From Phaeodactylum tricornutum CCAP 1055/1 (taxonomy: Eukaryota > Bacillariophyta > Bacillariophyceae > Surirellales > Neidiaceae): DNA of 64,000 nucleotides. Under the pieces are notes generated by a model, which saw only the letters and a list, made by a program, of their open reading frames with translations, ran no database searches and had not been told where the DNA came from. Location of the stretch: the NCBI RefSeq assembly GCF_000150955.2, contig NC_011680.1, forward strand, positions 785,926 to 849,925. The letters run 5' to 3'. Below, piece by piece: positions 22,195-33,157 of the stretch (positions within the stretch are counted from its first letter, which is position 1; each line of letters opens with the position of its first letter). Both the position numbers and the translations under genes were made by a program.

Positions 22195-23052
22195 CGAATG
22201 TGTGTACAGGTAGGGAAGGAGGCAGGGATGCCTCTCGCGAATTGACTTGTGAACGTAAAAACGCAGGGGGGTACCACACCGAAGATACTACCGGTCACGG
22301 GGATCGATCGACGCGCTTCGGATACCGGACTAACTGGAACAGAAACTGTACCCTGTCACGGGAACTGCCCCAGCAGTACGGGAACGCGTAGATAAAAAGG
22401 GTAGGGGCGGGACGGAGTGGTTTTTCCCGTACGGTCAGGGCCGTCCGGAACTGGACAGCCCCCGACAGAGTGTCTCCGCAATAGTCACGTATAGAAGATG
22501 CACATACAAATACTTAGACGTAGAGCCGTTCCAACGCCAACCAAGCGCTTTGGTACTCAACCAAACCACACCGAGTGCGTAGAGTTCTCTACTGGGAGCT
22601 CCCGTAGGATACGCTGTCGGCATCACGAGTCCCGTCCGGGCATGCATACAAGAATGAGGAATTCCGAATGGAACACGAACCACAGTCTTGCCGATTTCCA
22701 ACGAAACTCATTGACACAACGATGGAATCTAGAATACAGAGTACAAAGGTATCTAAAATGGTGTTCGTCTGACCTTCCTTCCTCCCCCCCCAGCCATTCC
22801 ACAGTTACCGTTTTACTAAAACGTACTATACCACGGTAGGAAAACGCTCCCTCGCGTGGGGAGACTCGCGGGGTTCGCGGTGTTGGAGCGACCGCGGCGA
22901 CATCGTCCCCTCCCACGCCGTCGAGCACCTGGATTCCGTCCATCTCTCGCGTACACTTACAGTCACTTAGCTAGTTACACTCATCGTGTGATCGATTCGT
23001 TCGCTGTTCCGGTTGTTGCGTATCCTATCTATTCATTCCCCCAACCCAACCT

Positions 23053-23406
23053 GTGAGTGTCCAGTAGTGCACAGTGTGTAGTGTATAGTGCTATCATCCT
23101 CGTTGTTGTTTTTGTTGATTGGCGGCACGCCAAGCAGGAATGCTGCCGAGGCGGACAACTTACAGAGAGTGTCGAGGACTACCGAGTCCAATGCACAGGC
23201 GCAGCATCATCCTCTTGCCAACCAGGAACAACACTTGTAGAGGCTGCGGCATACGGTGGTACTCGGATCTACGGATCGATCCTTATTACTACCAACCGAC
23301 ATGCTGCTGGTAGATACTCGATTAACAACTGTCTTGACTCACACCATTGTTCCCTAATTGTTGCTTTTTGTTGTTTTCATTGTTGTCCACTGACAAACCA
23401 TCGCAG
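23053..23406 (+). other. Probable 5' UTR intron of RPS11
   Basis: A GTGAGT donor at 23053 and a pyrimidine-rich stretch ending in CATCGCAG at 23406 bracket 354 bases directly upstream of the RPS11 ATG (13 bases after the acceptor). Leader introns are common in ribosomal protein genes. The same stretch is open in the RPS11 frame, but its translation does not resemble ribosomal protein. Inference from splice signals only. Confidence 0.4.
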
Positions 23407-23419
23407 TTCTGCAACAATC

Positions 23420-23920
23420 ATGGCTCGCGTTCCCAAGGAATACGTAGAGTGCGATCAGAACGAAAAGGCTTACCAAAAGCAGGATGCCATTTTCATCGCC
23501 CGCAAACGCGCCATGGGCAATCAGCAACGCCAAAAACCCATGCGCTTCGTCAAGTCGGTCGGACTCGGCATCAAGACACCCGCCGCCGCCATTGAAGCGA
23601 GCTTTGTCGACAAAAAGTGCCCCTTCACCGGAAACGTTTCCATTCGCGGACGCATCCTCAAGGGTCTCGTCATTTCCACCAAAATGAAGCGCACCATCAT
23701 TGTCCGACGGGACTACTTGCACTACATTACCAAGTACCGTCGTTTCGAAAAGCGTCACACCAACATTGCGGTCCACTGCTCTCCGGCATTCCCGGTCAAA
23801 GATGGTGATATTGTCACCATTGGACAGTGCCGCCCCTTGAGTAAAACGGTCCGCTTCAACGTGGTCGCACTCGAACCCCAGCGTGTCATTCAGGGAAAGA
23901 AATCCTTCCGCGTCTTTTAA
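23420..23920 (+). CDS. RPS11: 40S ribosomal protein S11 (uS17)
   Basis: 166 aa from the ATG at 23420 ([19 protein letters not shown]), close to the usual 155-160 aa. Cytosolic small-subunit protein that binds 18S rRNA. Recognisable eukaryotic uS17 blocks: a basic N-terminal extension, [10 protein letters not shown]-like sequence (here [21 protein letters not shown]), [26 protein letters not shown] and the C-terminal [20 protein letters not shown]. The frame is open far upstream, but the translated upstream part is unlike S11 and contains a likely leader intron, so the start at 23420 is preferred. The coding bias is typical of a highly expressed gene (many GTC, AAG, CGC codons). Confidence 0.97.
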   Translation: MARVPKEYVECDQNEKAYQKQDAIFIARKRAMGNQQRQKPMRFVKSVGLGIKTPAAAIEASFVDKKCPFTGNVSIRGRILKGLVISTKMKRTIIVRRDYLHYITKYRRFEKRHTNIAVHCSPAFPVKDGDIVTIGQCRPLSKTVRFNVVALEPQRVIQGKKSFRVF

Positions 23921-24146
23921 ACAAAACACACCATACCCCAAACTATTCACTCGCACTTTTATTACCTACTGCTAGTTCTTGTGGATGCTGTCTACAGAAA
24001 ATAATTGAGTATTAAACCAAGGTGTGTTTGGTTTGATCTAGCCACGGTTGCTGTGAATAGAGTATTGGAACCCCTGTTGGAAACCGGAAAGACAACATTT
24101 CTACACGTATCCAACCAATATTGGTATATATCTTTATTCATTAGCT

Positions 24147-25937
24147 CTAAGGTTTTTGCAGGAAATGAACGACGGGTCCCGTCGGCCGCTCATTCTTGGA
24201 AAGGTTGTAGCGTTTCACAACGAAGCGACCCATACTTTTTACTTGTCCGTACGAGCTGTCGCCGACCGCAAAGCGCAAAGAAGCAAATGAATCGTGAGAA
24301 CGGTCAGCAAAGGATGCGGATGATACTGTGTAAACGGCACACGCGTACGCGGTTGTTGGTCATTTCCTAACGACTTACCGAGTAGGGATCATATCGCAGA
24401 TTTGCTTCCAACGCCCGGCTCCATACCGTTCCAGGCCTCGCAAAAATGCCCTTTTCTCAACAATGGTCCACTTTCCGGTTCGTTCCTCCGTCGTATTCGG
24501 GTCTAGTGTTGCCAGGGGCGAGATCGGTAATGGTGGTGTGGTCGAGCCTACGTGGTTTCCTTCAAAATGTAAAGGCTCCGGCGATCCCAAGTCTGCGGCA
24601 AGTGCATCGTGCAACAGGAATCCATCGCCCAAGTCGTGATGCGTGTCGTCCAAAAAGTCGAGACCTTGCATAACATCATTTTCATCTAAATCGTCGAATG
24701 ATTCCCTCTTGAACATCATTTTGGAAGGGGTGCTGGAACTCTTGCGAATAGGCGAAGTGACCAGAGAGGAAAGGAAAGAGGAGGCAGCTGGTTTTGTGCG
24801 CGACGTGAGCGGCGACAGCTTTAAGGGGCCATCCGTAAGGGGAGATATAAGGCATTGCGCACTGGAGGCGTTCCTGGGAATGGGCAAACTCTTGGCCGAC
24901 TTGGTCGCATGTTGCTGTGGATGTTGCGAGACTGAGTTCTGTAAGGTCCCAACTTGATTCGCAGCAATAGTAGGATTTTCCATCGAGATGGACGAAACAT
25001 TCTTGGGAGCCTTTATTTTAGATGCTCTTGACGAGGTCGAGGTTTTTGTCACTTCCTCTTCCCTCGCTTGCAATAGATCATTGCAAGATTCCGACTTGCT
25101 GAATGTTGGTGGATTTTCGGAAGTCACGGTTTGGACATCCGTTTCCACATCCAAAGCCTTGCTTGGGATAGTCTCGGCTTCAGGTCGGCAAATCAACTCC
25201 CCATCCCACGATCTCACCAAAGTTTTGGCAAAGTCTAACGTTGGAATATTGGCCTCCAATGCTGCTACAAACCGCTGTCGCATTTGAAGACGCATTATTC
25301 TGTGTTCTTCAGGCTCCTCTTCCCCGCCATTCGTGTAGCGCAAACCCACTTGTTGAAATGCATGTTGTATGACATTACTAAAAGCCTGGTTGCAGACGGC
25401 TTCCAGAAGTTCAATCGCATATGGGTGAATCCTACTCGCCGGATTGTTCCCATTGACAATGCGGTAGACGTTCCGTCTAAACCTGCAACGAACTTTTAGA
25501 GAAATTTCGTCGGGACCTCTTTTTGTAGTAGTACTAGTAGGAGAGACAGGAAGATTGGTCGCTTCACCCTTACGTTGTACACGAGCCCTTTTCGTAGGCG
25601 GTGTGCGACCCGACACAATCTGTGATTGTTGTAGGGCCTGGTATACGCGAGCAGTGGCCTCATCGCGGGTCAGCACGGTACAAAGACGAACTTCTTGTTC
25701 TGTCGTATTGGGAAGAACATTCAGGAACCTCCCTTGACGTTCGTCGCAGACTGCGTCGACTACGCGAGAAGCCGTGCTCTGTAAGTTCGGCATATTGCGC
25801 AAGCTCTGGAGCAGATGGTGAAAGAAGACATTCCCGAGATGGTGGTTTTCGGGTTCAGACGATGAAAGCACAACGTCTTTGCTCGTGGGCTCAAAAGGAA
25901 TGACAACAGCGGCTCCGGGACTGTTGGAGGAGGCCAT
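24147..25937 (-). CDS. Single-repeat MYB/SANT protein, SHAQKY-like, two exons
   Basis: Exon 1 is 25937-24379 and exon 2 is 24255-24147, with a CG|GTAAGT donor and a GGCGACAG acceptor; the 123-base intron splits an Arg codon and gives 555 aa. ATG at 25937; the frame upstream has no ATG. Without the intron the protein would stop in the middle of the DNA-binding domain. The joined C-terminus reads W490-TIVEKRAFLRGLERYGAGR-W510-KQIC-DMIPT|RSYGQVKS, the three-helix pattern of plant SHAQKYF MYB proteins, though the SHAQKYF box itself is altered. The rest is mainly disordered with basic (PTKRARVQRK) and Ser-rich parts, and one conserved-looking helical region near residues 160-240 (HPYAIELLEAVCNQAFSNVI). 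Probable transcription regulator; targets unknown. Confidence 0.8.
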
Positions 25938-26312
25938 GTTAAGAAACACGAGAAAGGAAAGTATCAGTGTACCCAGCCTTTTTATGGTCTGACAAGGTTT
26001 TCATCGGAATAAACGGATACCGATCCCGGAGCGAGTGGGTACGAGGTTCCAATATAAACAGTGGACTTCCACGATGTGTCCGAGCTCTGCTTCTCGCTTG
26101 GAAGCGGATTTTGAAGAGCATAGCAGGCTCGTTCAAACAACGTTTCAAATTATTACATATAGATTAAAAACGAGTACGACAGAATACCGATACAGAACGA
26201 CATCCTTTGCTACATTTTTTGAGATATTAATTTCAATCACTTTTATCAAAATGTTTGGTGCTAGCAACTTCGTCGAACAGACTGAACGGGAACCCATCCC
26301 GTACGACAACGA
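25938..26312. other. Divergent promoter region, MYB gene / TRP-like channel gene
   Basis: 375 bases between divergent start codons. AT-rich toward the channel gene. No defined element is seen. Confidence 0.45.
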
Positions 26313-29300
26313 ATGAAAATGTCTGTCGAAGGGTATTTTTGTTTCCGCCCTCTCTGGAGAGATGTTCAGACCGAGTTCAAAGAGGAGTCAAGGTATACAG
26401 CAAAACTCCCTCTTTGGAGCGAAATATCCTGTAGCATATTAGTCCCAATCGATATGCCGAGGAACAACCAACTGCAGCAGGAACGTTGCCAGCGGCATCA
26501 AGGACTCTCCTCCGACGGTGAAGACCGCGAGGGCACCGATGCGTTCAATTCCCCAGCTGCTGCCTTCCAGCACTGGTCTTCCCAATTGCGGCGTCGATCT
26601 CCTCTTCTTTCCACTGACAAAATGTTCTCGACGGAAGAAAACGGCGACAGCGACGGAGAGAATCGCGACAGAAGTACGAAGAAAACTTCGATGGATGAAA
26701 GTTCTGGTTCCAATGGAATCGTGGCTGCGCGCAAAGTGGACTTTTCACCTCGCCTACACTCTCACCGGAGCTCAACAAATAAATCGGCGTCTTTTCCCAG
26801 CAAAAAAGACTTGAACGTTTTCAGTGTTTCGAGAAAAGACCCGGCTATGACTTGTTCGGGCCCGAATCATCCTAAGTCTAGTCCAATTTCTTCGAAGATG
26901 ACAGACAATTCACCAGCGCGTCGGCGTCGAGCCGTACATGGGCTTCGTCCACCTTCAACGCCCCACACTCCTCGATCCCCACAGCCATCTCGTCCCACAT
27001 CCGTACTTCAATCATGGACGACACACCAACCAGACCCTGACTTTTGGCCCGCTAACGAAAGCATGGACGTCTTGTTAGCCACGGCATCCGTCGATTCCTC
27101 TGGCATCCATAAAGCTCAATCCCAGGATCTACCGCTCCATAGCGCCATTACACAAGCAACGTGCATTCACGAGCTGTGGAACGCGACTGTGCGTGACATA
27201 GTTACGGTAGATTCGGCTGCCTCTCAGAACGATGAAGGTCAAACTCCTATCCATTTGTTTGCGGAAAATGCAGCTCTCGCTGATCAACTGATTCTTTATC
27301 ACAACCCGACAGCCGCCCAAACACCACCGGATGCGGATGATATGCTGCATGTCACTCGGTCAGGATTGGATAGTGACGCTCCACAATCCGACGATCCGAC
27401 GACTTCTCTGGCGGCGGTAGAGAGGCAGCTCGTTCATTTTGGCTTACATTTACTGCACGCGTATCCAGCTGCCATGATGACTCCTGATGGGGACGGTTTC
27501 ATCCCCTTCGAGCGCACACGTAAGTAATATTGAAACCAAAGCTATTGCGGCAAAGTCTGAACTCTTTAGCTAACACAAGTTTGATGCGATCCGATTGAAA
27601 AATGAAACCCTTCAAGTCTCTGAATGGATCGATCAAGTTCATCGAGAGCCAACTTGCAATCCTCGTAAGCCACAGCGCAATCAGTTCCAGTCAGCGACTG
27701 ACTTGCTTCCAACACAAATAACTTCTTTCCTCGCATCTAGTACCACGCGCTGGGCATCGCAGCCGAAAAAGTCATTGGACCTCTCTTACAAAATTCGGGA
27801 CGAAACGTCGTCGGACGGATCCTTGGACGTAGAAAGCGGAGTAACAACTAAGGTGCTTCCCAAACTCGCGACTGGAAGCAAGACACAAGAGAAGACGTTG
27901 CATAATCGATCTCGGCAGTTCCCGGATAAAGTGCAGTTGACTGCGCAAGCTCAATTTGCCTTTTTGATGCTGTCTTCCTTTCTCGATCATTTGGATCGCC
28001 GTCTCGAAGAAACTACCTTTCTCAAGACCCGTCGCTCCAGCCTGGCTACTTCAACACGTCCTTTAACCGGAACTCCTTCTGCTCTCCCCGACGTGGGCGC
28101 TTTAGGGGCTGAAGATTCCTTCCATGAAGCAATGGACGAACTCCGTCACATGACTGTCGCCGATATTCGATCCGAGATCGTGCGAAGCATTGCATCTATA
28201 CCCGATCTGGTCAAGACACTCCTCATCATGGAAAACGATACCCAGCGTGCGTTTTGTTTCTCAACCACACTAATGCACCATGTGCTTGCGTCCAAGTACT
28301 CTGTTGGTCCATGGCTACCGGCTATGCTGCAGCATAGTGAGGAGCGAATCTCGGATTTGGCAGTCGGCTATCTAAAGCTAGTCTCGGAACGGGATATCGA
28401 GGATGGCATTCCACGAATGCAATGGGGAACTAGTGTCCGCGCGTTTCGAAACTCTGGTGGAAAAGTTGAAAGGCACGGAAAGATGGATCTACACGATGAA
28501 GTCAGTCGCCTCGAAGACTTTGTCCCATCGCTTCTATCTCTAGGGGAGCGCCAAATGGAAGAAGCTGCAACAACCAAGCTCGTTCGGAAGGTTATGGATT
28601 GCATCATCTCTCGTCCGTTCGCCGTAACTGTTGTTTTCTGCGACGCCCTGTTTCTCGCCATCCTACTTGTTGGGTTTCGTGGAGCCGTCAATTCTCTCTT
28701 GCTAGGCGGCGTCTCGAGTACCGTCACCCGACACCTATATTTGGCCAACGCTGGCATCTTCTACTTCGTTGTTAGGGAGCTGGGAAAAGTTGTTAGCCTG
28801 TGTATGATCACACGCCGCGCACGAGTCTATTTCCAAAGTTTTTGGAATTTGGCGGACTTGCTGTCAACGGTCTTGGCTTTGACAAGTACTATTGCGATGC
28901 GTGCTGCGTTAGGACCTACTGAAACAAATATGGCAGGCGATACCAACCTGCGCAATTTGCTGGCGATCACCACAGGCTTTTTGTGGCTTCGCGTATTAAA
29001 TTACTTGAAAGGCATCAACATGCAGCTTGCGACATTTGTTTTGGCGATTCTTCAGGTAAGTTCAAAGTGTTGGCAAGGGACCTCCAATCTTGCGCGCTTC
29101 TATGCATAGACTGACTAAAACTAAACTGTTTTTTAAATTCAGATTACGCGAGACATTTTGTGGTTCTGCGTGATCCTGTTGACGCTCATCGTTTCCTTCG
29201 CGCAAATGTTCTTCACGCTCTTGGCCCCGGATACGTGTGTGGCTGGAGACATCCTGAGCAATAAGAAGGAATGTACTCAGTCTGAGTACTACCTCAAAGT

Positions 29301-30237
29301 CTACGCCATCCTACTGGGCGACTTCGGAACGTTTGAGCGTGAAAGCTTTACTTCTATGTTTTCGGTGTTTCTGGTTGTGTTTTACTCCTTCATGGTGGTG
29401 CTGATTCTGCTCAATATTCTCATCGCTGTTGCATCGGATAGCTACGAAAAATGTTTAATCCGATCCCAGAGCTTGTTTGGACGTGCCCGGGTCATGATGA
29501 TTGCAGAGCTTGTTTCATTTCAGAATTTATTGCGCAAGAATCCACATGTACTGTTGGACTCGTCGTCAACGGGTCCGACCGCGCCTATCTATAGGACCTG
29601 GTTATCTGGCAATTCATGGGCAAACGGGTGGAGTCGAGGATCCATGACGTTTTTCCTCTTATCGTCAACTGTCGTGCTCGTTTGGGGTATCGCAGAGACT
29701 GCTGGATACGCAACAGGGAACCGTAATGTAAACGTGTGGATGAGCATATCGTCCATCGCGATCAACGTCGCTCTATTTGTCGGCATTGTTATCTTTCTTT
29801 CAACCGGTGGTACTGAGATTGGCCCAACACAGCTTGAAGGCTACCTTCAATTTGTCATGCTACGGCTTCTTGGGTCGACCAAAGACACTACAAATACGGT
29901 GACTGGCTCTGACCACGATGGTTGGCAGGGCCGGCTCGTGTACATCAAGACAGAGATTAAACGCCTTTCGGACGAAGCCAAATCTGAGACAGCTGCATCA
30001 ACTAAATCTCTAGTAAACCTCATTGGCACTACGGAGGGACGGCTTCAAGATGAACTGTCTCGCGTAGAAATCGGCTTAAACGAGCTGAAACAACTTCTGC
30101 AGCCAGGGCAATTGCCATCCTATCAACCGAACGAAAAGAAGACAACAATTGCTAATATTCACAACACCATGAAAGACCTCGTCGAAACCCTGCATCGGAT
30201 GGAGACTGCGGAAGAAGTGAAGGGAGGACAAAGTTGA
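26313..30237 (+). CDS. Ankyrin/TRP-like cation channel, three exons
   Basis: Model: exons 26313-27519, 27617-29055 and 29143-30237, 1246 aa in all. Intron 2 is well supported (CAG|GTAAG, ATTCAG, phase 0). Intron 1 has a good GTAAGT donor; the acceptor at TTCAAG (27616) is the best that keeps frame. Residues 1-260 are disordered and Ser/Arg-rich. About 268-395 hold diverged ankyrin-like sequence (LPLHSAITQ, QTPIHLFAENAALA, HAYPAAMMTPDGDG). From about 735 there is a membrane bundle like a TRP/polycystin channel: a pore-like YLKVYAILLGDFGTFERE and an S6-like LLNILIAVASDSYEK. Unusually two more hydrophobic segments follow (about 1050-1110), then a coiled-coil-like C-terminus. Start uncertain (ATG 26313, 26319 or a later one). 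Probably a non-selective Ca2+/cation channel. Confidence 0.8.
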
Positions 30238-30794
30238 TCCGTACCGAATTTAATCACGAAGTATAACTAACATTGAGTTTTTCAATGACAAATAGTTTAC
30301 TTGCTTGACCAGACGCGTGGGCATTACTACCGGAGACCAATTGTCAGTGGCCAGAAATGCAGCGTACGCTGACTGAACACAGATCGAGTTGATTGCTTCT
30401 ACTCTGGATAATTTATGGAACAATCTTGGTGTTGTCTCGATTGTCTTTGGTTTCCGTACCCTACAATGTTCAAATACTTTGGAGGAATGTAAAAAAAGGC
30501 GTGCACCTGTTTTGACAGAAACATTCATATTAGGCGTCTCGATTTCCGGGTTGTTCTCCTTTCTGACCGCAAAGTTAATGTTTTCTGGCTCATGTTAGCT
30601 TCGACTTTCTCGCCGCTCTTGCAAATGCACTCGAGATAGAATATTTGGTATTTCTTATATAAAACAACTTGTGAAGGACAGCAAAGAAACTTACAAGTCA
30701 ACTGCCAGTAAGAGCACGAGCTCACCAACGATTGAGTCTATCTTGGGTGCTGAATCCGTGGATCGTCTCATCACTTGAACATTCTGAGGAGAGA
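30238..30794. other. Intergenic region
   Basis: 557 bases between the channel gene and the PH-domain gene, both on the plus strand. No gene or repeat recognised; the promoter of the PH gene should be here. Confidence 0.5.
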
Positions 30795-33068
30795 ATGACA
30801 GAAAGACTACAAGTCCAGGAAGACGCCTGGAAGAATCCTGTAATAGTAGAAGCGACAGACTTGAACCGCCCAAAGTCCCCAGTGCCTGGAGTCACAAGTG
30901 AACCATTCGCCCCGCAGACGTCGGAGCGTATGGATTCTGCTGGCGAAGTAGAATCTCCCACACCTGCTAACCGATCCACCGATTTTCGAAGGGCCACGGC
31001 GACAATTAATCCTCTCCCGGAACCGCCCAACTTCTTGGCACCTTGTACTGGCTTGGATGCATCCTTGGACGCGAACTTACTCACTGAAAGTGGCAACGAA
31101 ACGTCCAACATTTTACCGGAAGAATACGTACCACATGCACTCACATTCGCGATGGAGCACCGCATCTTTCTAAAGGCTGCCCTTGATTTGGTGGCTGAAC
31201 GCGATCGACGCGCTCCGGAAGTAGGCATGAATGATCCGTTCGTGCTCAAATTGGGCCCGCTCAAAAAGGCTTCACATCTAATGAATGGGGTATGGAAAGT
31301 AAAATACGTGGAAATTCGACGTGGAATGTTCAGCTATTATGAAAATGCCTCGTCTAAGGACACAACTGGAATGGGAGATTTGCTACGGAAAAACATTCCT
31401 TTGGAAGTCAGCCTTTGCTGCTGTAGAGCAGTCAAGTTGCATCAGAAGGCCTTGAACTTGACACCGAATGGAGCTATTTTCGAAATGACCTTTAGTGGTA
31501 CGAGGCGCTTGTGGATGGCTAACTCACGAGCAGAGCGACAAGCTTGGATGCAAACCATCAACGCTGCCATGGTGGGCGGCTCACTGACCCGGAGTGACTC
31601 AGTCACCAACCACAGCGGTGCTCTACGCGGTGTCAGTCCCCGATCCCCCTTCAAGAATGATCTGCGACTGTACTTGAGAATGCAGCATCTGCTGCGGACT
31701 GCAAAATCGCAGTCGGAGTATACACCCCACTTGCAGGAATTAAGCGCGCATCCTCTCACAGTTCCGGTCCGATGGATTGCTAAACAACAACAGGCAGCTT
31801 TGCGAAACGCGACTGGAGAAGAAGTTGCATTTAGAGAAGAAGCGGTGAATCTGTCTGTGGAACAATTATGGAGAGATTTACAACGCGACTCGGTATTGAT
31901 CAATGGGGAGCTTTTCATGGGTGCAAGCGGACACGGTCCTGAGAAAATGATGGGTGCTCTGACGCGAGAGCTGCTCACTGTTTCTGACGAGGGTCGCGGC
32001 GAATTAAACGAATCACAAGCGGTGGCGTATGCTCGTGATATTCTCCTTTCAGGAAACCGTACGCGCAGTGGAGGCGATTCGTACTTTTGCGCAAACAGTT
32101 TGTGTAGAAATTGCGAGTTAGCTGTGGTTGTTCCGAGTGCCGCTATTGCGGAGCCTGTGTCAATTACAGTATCTCGCGACGGAACCGATGTCCCAGAGAG
32201 CCGCATATACAGCAGTGTACACGACAAGAGTGGATGGATCAAAACTCGGAGCAAGATGCAACGCACTTGGCGAAAGCTTTTCTTTGTCTTGTCGGAGGGA
32301 ACACTTAGCTATTACGAACGCGCGCACCCGCAACCCCATCGTCTTCGCGGCCAATTGGTCTTGACGGATGGGTGCATATCGATTTCACGAAAGCAAACGA
32401 AACAGGACGACAAGCCTACAAATCAGTTTGTCATGTCTGTCACTTCAAAAGAAGGCTCAGTTCGCATTTTGCTGTTCGAATCTGAAGATCGATTGCTTGA
32501 CTGGACGTATTCCTTAGAGTTCACTGCTAAGGCGCGAGCTTCGGAAGAGATAGGAAAGAAAGGACGTCGTCGGTCTAGTCACGATATAGCCGATGGCAAG
32601 GCCGATAGCATTGAAACTGCTAAATCGGCTACAAAAGGCCACTTCGATGCCTTAGGCATCGATGCATCTTTTGTGATAGACCGCCTAGCGTTGCATGAGA
32701 AAAAGATGGCTTACACAACACTGATTTCCATTCAAGCCTCTACGGAGTACAAAATTTGCACCATAGATCCACAAGGCGATGATCAACTGGATGTATGGGC
32801 GACACTTTATACGCAGTTTCTGCAGAACTTTAGAGTTGCTGGCGGACCAAACAGCAGAATCATGCGGGGTGAAGAAGTCGTTCGCATTTCGATCGCTGCA
32901 GGGATTGACACGTCGCACGAAGTGCAGGAAGTACCATCCGGCAACCCAGTGTTGATTACGACTGCAAACACGCCCTCGTCTCCGCGACGTTCGCGGAAAG
33001 GGCGTACATACTTTCGAAGTTTTGCTAGCAACGGCGATGAAACCGAGGAGGTACCAAAGGACTCGTAG
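30795..33068 (+). CDS. Protein with two pleckstrin-homology (PH) domains
   Basis: 757 aa from the first ATG in frame (30795). Two PH domains are visible: PH1 about residues 148-258 (KLGPLKKASHLMNGVWKVKYVEIRRGMFSYYEN, ending in RRLWMANSRAERQAWMQTINAA), and PH2 about 473-578 (KSGWIKTRSKMQRTWRKLFFVLSEGTLSYYER, ending in LLFESEDRLLDWTYSLEF). Both have the conserved Trp in the last helix. Between them lies a helical segment (LRLYLRMQHLLRTAKSQSEY ...). PH domains bind phosphoinositides or proteins at membranes, so a signalling/membrane adaptor is likely; there is no GEF, GAP or kinase domain visible. Converges with the MFS gene (89 bases between stop codons). Confidence 0.85.
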   Translation: MTERLQVQEDAWKNPVIVEATDLNRPKSPVPGVTSEPFAPQTSERMDSAGEVESPTPANRSTDFRRATATINPLPEPPNFLAPCTGLDASLDANLLTESGNETSNILPEEYVPHALTFAMEHRIFLKAALDLVAERDRRAPEVGMNDPFVLKLGPLKKASHLMNGVWKVKYVEIRRGMFSYYENASSKDTTGMGDLLRKNIPLEVSLCCCRAVKLHQKALNLTPNGAIFEMTFSGTRRLWMANSRAERQAWMQTINAAMVGGSLTRSDSVTNHSGALRGVSPRSPFKNDLRLYLRMQHLLRTAKSQSEYTPHLQELSAHPLTVPVRWIAKQQQAALRNATGEEVAFREEAVNLSVEQLWRDLQRDSVLINGELFMGASGHGPEKMMGALTRELLTVSDEGRGELNESQAVAYARDILLSGNRTRSGGDSYFCANSLCRNCELAVVVPSAAIAEPVSITVSRDGTDVPESRIYSSVHDKSGWIKTRSKMQRTWRKLFFVLSEGTLSYYERAHPQPHRLRGQLVLTDGCISISRKQTKQDDKPTNQFVMSVTSKEGSVRILLFESEDRLLDWTYSLEFTAKARASEEIGKKGRRRSSHDIADGKADSIETAKSATKGHFDALGIDASFVIDRLALHEKKMAYTTLISIQASTEYKICTIDPQGDDQLDVWATLYTQFLQNFRVAGGPNSRIMRGEEVVRISIAAGIDTSHEVQEVPSGNPVLITTANTPSSPRRSRKGRTYFRSFASNGDETEEVPKDS

Positions 33069-33157
33069 ACAGCTACGCGGTTTAGCAAACAAATGCACTG
33101 TACAGAGAACGTAGTCGTTTATTTACTAGTTTATGCGAGAATTCAAGTATTTAGGCT

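Larger units (their letters stand above)
21710..23419. other. Long divergent promoter/5' UTR region, ankyrin gene / RPS11
   Basis: 1.7 kb without a convincing protein gene. It holds simple-sequence tracts, including CAA/CGA-rich DNA near 22070-22110, (TG)7 at 22181-22194 and a C-run near 22790. The right-hand end probably contains the transcribed leader of RPS11 with an intron. Open frames here are short or low-complexity. Confidence 0.5.

Noticed and set aside
23057-23419. 121-codon N-terminal extension of RPS11
   Set aside because: Translation is Cys/Ser-rich and unlike uS17; the first strong ATG with S11 sequence is 23420 and a leader intron fits the interval.
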